In this document: positions 22,701-33,451 of the stretch, one piece after another
Layout: every line of letters starts with the position of its first letter
Numbering within the stretch: position 1 is the stretch's first letter
Assembly (NCBI GenBank): GCA_021613335.1
Contig: JAJTWR010000473.1
Location: 1,061,001 to 1,125,000 of the forward strand
Source of the DNA: Whitmania pigra
Taxonomy: Eukaryota > Annelida > Clitellata > Hirudinida > Haemopidae
DNA length: 64,000 bases
Reading direction: 5' to 3'
Notes under the pieces: model-generated
Told to the model about the DNA's origin: nothing
The model's input: the letters and a program-made list of their open reading frames with translations, nothing else
Database searches by the model: none
Program-made: the position numbers and the translations under genes

Positions 22701-24205
22701 GACGACCCACTTTTTTGAAAGCATATGACACTAAAGTTATGTCGCCATAAAATATATCTACTTTTTCTTTATATATTAATTGATTCTTCATATATGGCGA
22801 AAGATAAGTTATGGTGCTGGAACACTGTTATTTGCGATATCAAGTCATGTTTATAGATGTGTCTCAATTCAATTAAGCATAACTAAAAGATTAAACTGAG
22901 AGGGAAATAATGAGTTAATGTAGAAATCGTAAAATATTACTTGATAACATTTGTTCATTCTTCAAACATACAATAAATATAATACAGGCTATCCACTATA
23001 GGGGCATAGGATAACTATCTTCGGATGGTTCATTTGAACGATTGATTATTCTGACTTGATACCATTTTGTGACATTTAATGGCATAACATATGAAATTTA
23101 TAATATCAATAACAATCGTCAGAGTCGACTTGCATCGAAAATCATCTGTTTCGGGAAAAAAACTTGTTTACAATTTCTTCTTACATTCTTTGCCATTAGC
23201 ATTGACAAATCCAGACATATCTAGTTACTGAATTAGTCCTTACGTCAGATACCTCTGTTTTAATAACAAAGTCTTTGTTATTGTTGTTAGGAGATATTTT
23301 CAACTTTCACCATGAAAATGGTAAATTAAGTTTTATTGCTTGATGTAATTAAAAATAGGACCTAGAAGATAACTGGAGTAATTTTTTAATTATTATTGTT
23401 GTAGCAAATTAAATCGCCAGGGCAGTGATGAGCAAAAGTTAACTATTATACAAAGTAACTAACTATAAGTTAAAACCATTTTTTTAAAGCAAAGTTTAAC
23501 CAAGTCAAAAAATTGTTACTAACTAAAAAGTTTAATTATTAAAATTTATAAAGTACATTTCCTTACTTAGTTTTTTCCGATTAATTGGTTTAGACAACCA
23601 ACATTTCCAAACAAAAAACTGGAGGTCCAGATTGGGACTATATTTAAAAAATGCCACGATAGTGGAAAAAATCCAACACTGGCAACACTTTTTGTTATAA
23701 TAATAGAATTAACAACAATAATAATAACTTGTTCAGTTCTACATGCGTCGATGCTATCAAGGAAGAATGGGCTAAAGAGAATATCCAGAGCAATGATTTA
23801 ATGATCGAAGGTATGAGTATTAGTGAAACCAATTAATTGGAGCCCAAATTTCAGAATTATCCGACTTTACCTGCCAGAACAGCGAATAATAGGTATTGTT
23901 TCTTTGTTATTGGTTATAGGAGATTTTTTGTACTTTGTCATTGTACAATGCTTTAAAATGCATTAAGCCTTAAGACCCGACTTTCCTTGCGCAACGCGCG
24001 GCGGGAGAGAGTATTGTTGAGTTGCAATTTCAGATTGCAAATGGGTCCTACCAATCAGAACAAAGTAGAACAAGTGTCTTTGTTAGTCTTTGTTATTGTT
24101 CATAGAAGATCTTTTGAACTTGTCCTTATAAAAACGAATAATCTATGAATGAATATCCTTAGCGTTGTTACTGATGCATTAGAAAATGGTAATTTAAGTT
24201 TTGTT
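22700..24205. repeat. Duplicated intergenic block (partner at 8.2-9.5 kb), with an insertion
   Basis: Carries the empty sites for the TIR element (near 23090) and for the LINE tail (near 24150). It is split by about 680 bp of unrelated sequence at about 23362-24045. That insert contains CAGTGATGAGCAAAAGTTAA, like a hAT left end, but no opposite end was identified. Confidence 0.6.
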
Positions 24206-24549
24206 GCTTGATGTACTTAAAAGTATCCATAATAGCTAAATAACATTAAAGATACATTTTATAAATAGAACGTGTTAGGATAACGTTAATGTTTAACATT
24301 TTTATTTAATGAGTTTCAAAAATAACTTTTTCAGGTATATGGAGCAGCAGTATTTTTATTCTTGATTGCTTGTATTCACCAATCAACTTCGACCAAAGTA
24401 GAAGAAGGTAATACTTAAGTCTCATATTGTTACTGTTTTAATTGCTAATAAAGTCTCTATTTGAATATGCAATTTGCATTTAATTATTAAAACTATCTAA
24501 TTATTCCTAATATTTGAGGGGTTTTAAAGCGATTTTATACAAAAGAGTT

Positions 24550-27500
24550 ATGATGCTATGGCTTATTATCTTGACAGTAGTCCATGCATGTATAATCGAA
24601 AGGCTTACATTAATTGCAGTAAAACCGAGATGGATTTTCAACAAGAATAGCAACGACTCAAATTCATTACCCGATCTCATACTAATAGATCTAAAACTTG
24701 AAAGCGGTAAAATAACCTTGAATCTAATCAAACAATCGTTGCGGTCAACCAGTCCATCCTTGCTAATATCTGGTTTAGAAGGCCAACGAATAGTTTGGGA
24801 TCACTCTGAAAATGGAGTTAGTTTATTGTTTTCAAAAACAAAATTATTTCACTCGTGTGATTTTTTTAATATTTTATTTTGGATAAATCAACACATATTT
24901 ATGTAAAAAATCAAACAAATTCTCAAATAAGAATATTTATGAAGCTCTTAGGCAGTGTTGTAAAAATTACCTCATTTCGGTAACTAGTTACAAGTAAAAG
25001 TAATAGCTCAAAAAGCTACTTAAGTATAAGTAAGAGTATTGTCTCAAAAATTTACTCAAGTAAAAGTTAAAAGTTACAGCGTCTAAAAGTTACTTTTAAG
25101 TAAAAATTACAAGTAACTTTGATGCCGCCATTATTGTGATCATACATCATTCCGTATTATTTAAAAGGAATTGTTTCTCTTATCGTTAAAACAATTACTG
25201 GTATTAACTGCTAGTACTAACAGTCATTAAGTAATAACATTTGAACTAATGCATTCTTTTGGTGTTTTTATTATTTATTACATTACAATCACAAATTTTT
25301 GTTAATTTTTAACATAACTAAGTCCTCGAATAGTTTGTCACTCATTATGGTCCTTCAGCTGTTCTTTGTCATACCAGCAGAGCTGAATAAACGTTCAACA
25401 GCTGCACTAGCTGGCAGAGGAGTGTTCAACTGGATAAATAAATTCTTCAGGGTATCGCTTCCAGTAATAATGTTCATGTCATCTGATCGGTCTCGAAGAT
25501 ACTGCATCAGAATATCAGTTGACCTTGTGCAATTGAAGAAACTGTCTTCAATACTGTCAGCATCAGATGAACGAGAGCTCAAAGCTCGTCCATCTTTGCT
25601 GCATTAGAAGATTCTATTTTGGCTACCAGTTTCTCATCAAGCTAAACAATCGTTGGCAACAGATATCCCATATTCCTTAACTTCTGTTGGATGCATGCGT
25701 TCCACGTGCTTCTTCAAGTTAGATGAAGAACCTTCATATGCTGAACGTGTAGTTTTTGTTTCTGTTGGCAGAGTAGGCATGCATACTTCTATGATTTTCC
25801 TTTGATTGAAATCTGAACATTTTGTTCAAATACGGCCACGGACTATCTTCACCCTTGTTCCTCTTATCTTCGCTAACGACACTAAAAATGGCTTTAAATG
25901 AATCCATACTACGATATATTAAATCTTATATTATTATATGTATATAATATTATATATTAAAAAAGCTTCGGTATGACTAATCCAGAATTTCCGATTTAAA
26001 ACAAAAACGACCGGCGATAACCACAATAACAAAAGAGCGATGATCGGGAAGGGGAAGGTTCTCGAACGAACCAAAGAATAACAATCTAGAATTTAAATTT
26101 TTTTAAAAATAAATTAAACTAATTTAAAATGTTATTTATGTTACTTTGTAACGTCTTGCACCAAAAAGGTAACGAATTAAAAGTATGACCAAAAATAGTA
26201 ATTTGTTACAAGTAAGAGTACAAAATTTTTTTTGTAATTGTTACAAGTAAAAATTACCAAAAAATGTAATTAATTACAGTAACGAATTACATGTAATTCG
26301 ATACTGCACAACACTGCTCTTAGGTACCTACAATGATTACTCGTTTGATGCATCTGCAACTGTATCCGTAATGGCAATGGATGGGATCTTGAAAACTTTA
26401 TATGTGAGTCATCAGTTATTAGATTATCGCTTTTTATGATAAATAAGATTACATCAATAAAAATGTTTGCAATATTTTAATTCATTGATGTATTCAAATA
26501 AATATTTTATTGGATATTTAACAAATATTGACTATAAAACAATACCAATAATTACGAATATGGATTTTTGTAATGGATCTTGTAGTGTGGATTTTAAGTA
26601 AATTCAGCTTAAATTAAAGTTTATCAGATATTGTCAATTTATTCATTATTAATAAATCAATCAATGTAACAACAGATGATCACACTTACTTATGACAATG
26701 GATCAGTTTTCTTGGTTCCCAGCGGTGTCTTTCCTGAAGATCTAAAATTGGGCAATGACAAGGACAGTATAAACAATACCAAAAGCAGAATTATCAGTAT
26801 TAATGGCGTTATGCACTATCTCTACGAAGACCGGTTGAGTATGTCAGAAGAGAATATTCATTTGGAAAGAGGTAGATCTATAATAAAATGAAAGGTTCCT
26901 CTTAACATCATCATGAGAATTATTAATAAGCTTTAAATATTAGTTAACAGCAACAAAAAGAGAAATTCAAGATTTAGGAAGAGATCAACTGAAAAAGAGA
27001 AAAAGGCAGAAAAGAGATTGATGACTATAGAATTATTTACGGTCATGGATTACTCAATTTTTGAAAAGTGAGTTAGCTGTTATAGTGATAAACATTGTGG
27101 AACATGCATTTTTTTTTAAATAGCATTTGTGATCTTTATAACCATCAAAATCACATGATATTTTAAGATTCTTTGCTGAAAGTAATGCCGCGTCCGACGC
27201 TGAAAAGAGGAAGGGTGCGAGGACATTCATCTATTACTTCTTTACCCATATTATGGAAGATGTAAGAATTTTTAATTTATAATCAATTAAGGTCTCACGA
27301 CTCAATCATCTGAGCCAATATTACAATTATCCTCTGAGTATTCCTGCTAATCCTTAACATCTTCGTTATTAATATTTATAAACCCATTAGTAGGCACAAA
27401 CCACATTTGAATTACCTCAAGTAATGTAGTCAATAATCTTTTTAACGAAATAAATAATGTTTGATTTTTTAACATAATAAATTAAGAATTGATTGGAATA

Positions 27501-30500
27501 AAAAGGTCAAAAAGATGTATGAAAGCATAAAGAGTGAGCGTTTCAAGTTTACCATCAAATGGGTTGGGGCATTCATAGCAGAAGTAAGTGATGATGATAA
27601 TCATAATAATAATAAAGTTGAGATAATATAAAATTATTATTAATATTATATTCCTTTAAAAATCACGGGCACTTAATCATTGTAATTTCTACTATTTTTG
27701 AAGATTTTTTTAATAACATAATATAAAATTATATCAACAATTTAATTTTGTTATTAATGGATTTCAGACTCCAGAAGATTTGCCAATTTTTGACCACGGT
27801 AATCCACCTAACGCTGTTAATGCTTTGGATAGTCTTCAAAATTGGATTGTCTATCAAACAGCGAATAAAGATGGAAAAATTAAAATTCCAAATCATGATA
27901 TGGTCGTAGCATTTACAAGGTTAATATTATTAAAAATAAAATGAATCTCCATTCTCACTTAGTTTAATGCTAAATAACCCCTTAAAAGAATATCGTAATA
28001 TAAGATTGGTGTCACTATGATATTATATCATTTCATTGCAGTTTACATATATTATAGTTAACTTTTATTATTGTAAGTTAGTACAATATACTTACTCATT
28101 TACTCTAGGACTTTATAAAACCTTATCCCTCCTTTTATCTTTACATTCTTATATTTTTAGTCTCATTATGGAAGATACCACTGATGGTATGGCAATGACA
28201 AATGGTGGAGTTTGTGGTCCTTTTAACAACGCTATTGTCAAATATAATATGTTCTCCAGCCTGGCAAAAGTAACGGCGCATGAGATAGGACACTTGTGAG
28301 TTTTGCATTTATTGATTTATTATTATTTTATAATTTATTGCCATTAATCAATAACAAAAATAACCTATTAGACTTACAACGTAAAGACTAGTAAGCAACA
28401 TCAACAATAACAGCACATTGTCTTTTGATCAAAAGGCTAGGTGCTTACCACGATGGTTACTTTAACTCATGCTTCGGTGAAGATGGCTATTTGATGGCAA
28501 GTGGACTTTATTCTTTGCACACCAAACATTCCAGTTTTTTTTCAAGCTGTTCAGAACAAGACTTCAATTACACTATTGGTATAATGGACGAGTAAGTGAT
28601 TTCAAAAACAAAATATTTGTCTTAGAATTGAAAATTTTGAGATACTTGCAACAATGATTAACAACGTTTTGTATGCGATACTCATCACTCGCTTTGTGAA
28701 AAAAATGTTAAAAGAACTATCAATGCTAATTAATTAAACAAGTTGTCTTAGCCTTGAGTATGCGTTGTTTGTGGTTATATAAACTCATTAATGTTTGAGA
28801 GGGAAGTTCATATTGTGTTGGCTTTGTTATCACGACAGAGATGATGAAAACTGCTTGACGGACGGCGGAGGTTTAAGCGAGCATCGAGAGAAGGAGATAT
28901 TTTTAAATTTGCATCTGGGACAGATTTATGATCTTAATGAGCAGTGCAAGATTGAATTCGGACCGGAATCACTCTACATCGGCGTATGAAAGAATATTTT
29001 AAGATAGCTTTATTTATGTTTTGTGTGTGATTATATTGTATAAGATATTTAATAATGCAATATTGTTATTGGATAATCGAAAGAAATTTGATTCCTTGTT
29101 TGATTATAACTACGTTTTCACATGGTTAAAAATTAAGGGACCTGAAAACGACAAGTTGGTGTGCCAGAAAATCAGCTGCCTCAATGGTAATCACACATTC
29201 AAGGCGATGGATGGAACCCCTTGCTCAAATGGAGCTTGGTGTCTTGAAGGAGAATGTGTCCTCGATAGCAGGGCTCCGAAAGTTCCCGTAAGCGATGTCA
29301 TTGTAAATTTTGCCATTAGATAAAAGCTGTATTAATTTATTTATTAAATAATTAATTAAATTTAATCATAACAAAAACTGACGTCACAGACAACTGTATA
29401 AATGGTGATAAACAATATCGATTGGATTCTGAGACTAACCAAACCACGAAAATCAAATGCAAAACGAATATCAAGAAGAGACCGGGGAATTGTCGTTTGG
29501 ATCAATTCAGAACTGATTGCTGCTTATCTTGTGCGCAAGATAGGACCTTGCGTAAAGGTTAAAATGCATTTCGAAATTAATTATAATAATGTTGGTGTTG
29601 ATGACGACGATGATGATGGTGCTGACAACGATGATGACATTGGTGATTATAGAGACGGCTACGATTAGATTTTGTATAATAATTATTTTCATCGTGTCAT
29701 TACATTTAGTTATTACTCGGGTGAAAGTAGAATGTTTTTGTGAGAATTTATATATTTATGTGCAAAAACCGTCTCAAGTAAATAAAGGAAAGTTAATGAT
29801 GAAGTGTATTAAATATATTATTCATACTTTACATTAATTAATAATTTAACATTGCATTTAACTAGAGAATAAAAATTCATTTCCTTAACAGGTTGTCAGG
29901 ATACTTTGGATGATTGTTCCAGTCTCGAACCAAAGGACTGTTATCACAATTATTACGCCTCGGCTTGCTGCAAAACTTGCCGTCTCTTAGCTCAGAATCT
30001 TTCAGACACTAACTGTCTCTATGGAGATAGAATTGTTGGGTGTTCGGACATGGTTCCTGAAGTGTGTCATATTTCTTCAAAACTTTGTTGCAAAACATGT
30101 TCCGATTATGTTTCTTCGAACAAAACAGCTACAAGTACCGTATCCACAGCTGGCCAAAACAACTTCGGTCGTATGATTTAAACATCTCGTTATAACTCAT
30201 GCCACATATTGACTTTATTTTTATGCAGATTTTTGTAGTCAAGGAGATTACCAAGACAATTTGGAAGTCCTGACCGTCTGGGGAGATCGTTGGCTTGCAA
30301 ATTGCACTCAATTGGTTGATCATGATCCAAGTCTCTGCTATGATTCAATAGTTCGGAAATACTGTTGTGCTTCTTGTAGCAACGTTGAGTTAGTCAAAAG
30401 TGAGTTACACAGATATTCCAATTCATTAATATGTATATTTAATGTGAATTCCTCAAATTGTATTTTAGATTATTGCAAACATGATACACAAAAGGCTCTA

Positions 30501-30629
30501 ACACACAAACACAAGAAATTTACATGCAGGAAATTAGTGGCATACAATCCTCGTCTGTGTGAAAAAGTCATACAAAAACATTGCTGTGAATCCTGTAGAT
30601 TTACTGTTAGACCACCAAAGTCCGAATAG
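24550..30629 (+). CDS. Metalloprotease locus 2: M12B/ADAMTS-like protease with five PLAC-type modules
   Basis: Fifteen exons: 24550-24820, 26324-26403, 26676-26871, 26944-27067, 27168-27261, 27506-27583, 27768-27919, 28161-28295, 28436-28591, 28839-28983, 29084-29287, 29390-29557, 29892-30167, 30229-30399, 30469-30629 (2,411 nt, about 803 codons). Order: signal peptide (MMLWLIILTVVHA), M12B-type propeptide (LPDLILIDLKLESGKITLNL), basic cleavage site RFRKR, catalytic domain with HEIGHLLGAYHD and Met-turn YLMASG, disintegrin-like part (QCKIEFGPES, DGTPCSNGAWC), then five six-cysteine modules each ending CC-x-x-C. No thrombospondin repeat is seen. Predicted secreted zinc endopeptidase. Exon 11 ends in phase 0 where phase 1 is needed, so the PLAC part is out of frame by one base unless splicing differs. 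A possible extra 5' exon lies at 24335-24409 in compatible phase. AATAAA at 30798. Confidence 0.78.
24953..26316 (-). mobile_element. hAT element inserted on a splice acceptor of protease locus 2
   Basis: Termini CAGTGTTGT and ACAACACTG are inverted repeats, flanked by a perfect 8-bp duplication CTCTTAGG (24945-24952 and 26317-26324), diagnostic of hAT. Subterminal regions are full of GTAATTAC/AAGTTAC-type repeats. On the minus strand (25582-25355) it encodes the hAT dimerisation end LNTPLPASAAVERLFSSAG. At 1.36 kb it retains only part of the transposase, so it is internally deleted and non-autonomous. Confidence 0.9.
25355..25582 (-). pseudogene. hAT transposase C-terminal dimerisation region (fragment)
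   Basis: About 75 residues ending ...PASAAVERLFSSAGMTKNS-stop match the C-terminal dimerisation region of hAT transposases. The DDE catalytic core and BED zinc finger are not found in the element, so no active transposase is made. Confidence 0.78.
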
Positions 30630-30949
30630 TTCATCTAGGACACGCGGTTCAGTTAAAGCTAATCATTAAAATTATTCCAACAAGTTGCTTTGACTTGATT
30701 TTTTGCTTCAACTATCCTCAGTTCCTTTCGACTACAATATTTTCTTTAGGGTGTTAATAATTTACATAAGTAGTGACAATCCCATATCCCTGTTTAAAAT
30801 AAAACTTTTACATATTCTGACAATCTCAGACTGAGATTGATTTGCTTCGAATTTTAAGTGTTATTGTATTGAAGACTAGTTGTTCCATTTGCTTAAGTTC
30901 TATTAACTTTATATTCTAACTATATTAACTTGCATAAAATGGATTTAAG

Positions 30950-32480
30950 TCCAGCATGCTCAAGAAACTGAATAAGAAGCCAAATCAAAGAACAGGAAAA
31001 AGAAATAAAGCTGATAGAGAACGAAGAAGTAAAGAAATTGAACATCAAAGACAAGAACGTGTTGAAAAACAGAACAGAATCTTTTGAATCGCATGAAGAC
31101 ATTGTAGAGGGAAAGCGAAAAAAAGTAGAGTTGACAGAGATCGAAGAAATAAATGTGATGAGCATGAGAGTGAAACAAGAACGTGTTCAAAAACTATTAA
31201 AAGAATGTATTGAAGAAGTTGTGGAGAGGAAAGCGAAAAGAAATAAAGCTGACGGAGATCGAAGTAACAAAGATGAACAGGCACAAGCCAGAAGAATTAT
31301 CGAAATGTTGAATGTTGAACAACGGACGGCGGTTAACATGGTACTTGATTCAATATATGGAATATTTCAAGGTCAGAGTAAATGCTTTTCTCTAGATGGC
31401 CCAACATATTCAGGATAGACTTTCGTTAACTTTTACATATTGTAAGAGGAAAAAAACATTAAGCTACCCCAGTAGCAGCAATTCTATCACCAGGTGGAGA
31501 ACTGCTCACTCGGTATTTAAAATGTTCCGCTTATCTTAAATGCCACATCAAGGTGCAATGTCAAACCCAATACGCCAGAAACAAAAGTTTTACTTGACTC
31601 AAAATAAATAATATGGGATGAAACTCCAATGACAAATGTACATGCTTTATCAAGGATTTTACAGTTCCGAACTTTTTGATGGTAAAATCATCTTATATGG
31701 TGATGATTTTAGTCAGGTTTTGCCTGTTATGTTAAGAGGCTCAGAATCTCTGACATTTACCAGCTGTTTGACGAGACATCATATTTGGTTATGAAACTCA
31801 TTCGAAACATGCAAGCTCTTGAAACCGTTAGAGAATTTGTAGACTGGCCTCAAGATATAGGGGTTGCAAAAATGGAGATACAATCACATTGCCTCAACGA
31901 TGTTGTCCAGAAACGCAAAATCCAGTTGATTAATTGTATGGGGATAGACTTCACAAACTCCGCATCAACTAAAAGGAAGAGCAATTCTCAGTGTTACTAA
32001 TGAAGAATCAGAATTGAACTTAATCGTGTGTTGGAACGCATGCCAGGAGAAGAAGTTCATGAAAGTATCGATAGTACAGTGAGTGATCAAGCTGAAGATC
32101 AACTTGCATATCTAGAGAAATTTGAGAATCTCAGATTAAAGATTGGCGTTGTTATCATACTACTCAGAAACATATCACCCTCTTAGGGTCAATGCAATGG
32201 AAATCGGTTCACAGTCACAGGATTGTAGCCCAATGTAATTGAAGCAAGAGCAATAGAATCAGCTAACGTGGAAACTGTTATAATACCGCGGATACCACAT
32301 ATGCCCTCTGATACTAACATGCCGTTCAAATTCAAACGTAAAGAGTTTCCTCTCCGTTTAACCATTTCAATGACTATCAATAAGTCTCAGGTTCAAACTT
32401 TCGAAAAATTTTCTATCTACCTATCAAAACCTGTTTTCAGCCATGTATGTAGATCCGTTCAGGGTAGGATCGTCTAAAAA
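30950..32480 (+). pseudogene. Decayed Helitron (PIF1-type) helicase
   Basis: Fragments in several frames follow the order of a PIF1-family helicase: Lys/Glu-rich coiled segment, LNVEQRTAVNMVLDSIYG, a broken Walker A (SLDGPTYSG), the Walker-B region IWDETPMTNVHAL, GKIILYGDDFSQVLPVM, and the C-terminal IPRIPHMPSD, PLRLTISMTINKSQVQTF and KPVFSHV. These last motifs are characteristic of Helitron-encoded helicases. Stops and frameshifts occur throughout. No Rep domain or Helitron 3' hairpin was identified. The helicase of an ancient rolling-circle transposon copy, now inactive. Confidence 0.75.
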
Positions 32481-32639
32481 AATCTAGACATTAATAATTT
32501 GTTTTCACGGAAATTGTTGACAAGGATGTTCAAGGTGTAAGCAATAAAATAATGTTTTGAGAGATGTAAACTAAAATGCAAACCACATTAACTTTGACAT
32601 GTTTTTTATTATAAGAAAGTAATATCTCTCAGATGTCTA

Positions 32640-32850
32640 TAACCTCATTCATCACCTTCGCTCATCTTCCACAATTCAACTTCACCAATCATCCATCGTC
32701 AAACGATGCTTTTCCTATGCCTCGCCCGCCGTCTGGAACAGCCTGCCTCCCATCATTCGGTCCCAGTCAACACTCGAGCTCTTCAAGCGTCAGCTGAAGA
32801 CCTATCTCTTCAGTACATACACAAGGCGCCATAGAAATGAACTATTATTA
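32640..32850 (+). mobile_element. 3' end of another LINE reverse transcriptase ORF
   Basis: One frame reads IQLHQSSIVKRCF, then SYASPAVWNSLPPIIRSQST and LELFKRQLKTYLF, the common C-terminus of non-LTR retrotransposon polyproteins of a different family from the 16.8-20.9 kb element. It lies directly beside the duplicated block that starts near 32870. Confidence 0.7.
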
Positions 32851-33202
32851 ATATTTATTATTATTCTAGGCATGCAGGTGCTCTGCGCGGGTGCTGCTAG
32901 TATGAAAATAATTTAATATTTTTTATTTCGACGAATTTAGAAACAACCTAAGTTTTTTAAGACGTAAAATAAAAAAAAGCAGTCAGTAGATGAGGTAGCA
33001 TAAATTTAATGTTGCCTGGCAATATTTTAATATAATAACATAATAATATATATAATAAATATTTTACCAAAATGACTAAGAATGAACTCGAGTCGGATGA
33101 ATCGTCCGTAAAAATGACAAAATTGAAATCAATTGAGCAACGGCTACAAGCAACAGCTTGAAATTTAATTGATTAATTGGCTGGCGTTGAAAACGAGGAG
33201 CA

Positions 33203-33285
33203 GACACGTAGACATGGATGGATGTCGAATGAATTGATGAATGGATGTTGAGTGAATTGATGAATGGATGTCGAATGAATTGACG
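33203..33285. repeat. 23-bp minisatellite
   Basis: Three imperfect copies of a unit like AATGGATGTCGAATGAATTG plus ATG. It sits where the signal-peptide exon would be expected by comparison with 3498-3736. Confidence 0.6.
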
Positions 33286-33451
33286 TTAAGTAAATGGTTG
33301 ATAATATTATCAAATGTGATAGTATTGAAATTCAATTTACTCTTTATTAAAGTTGTTAATTAATCTTTAAAGCTATTTAATATCATCATATTTAACCTTA
33401 GATTCCTTAAGAACCATTATTACTTTGTAAGAAATTTCTAAATATTTCCAG

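Noticed and set aside
23420..23580. hAT element between the halves of the duplicated block
   Set aside because: One end resembles a hAT terminus but no opposite end, target duplication or transposase was found.
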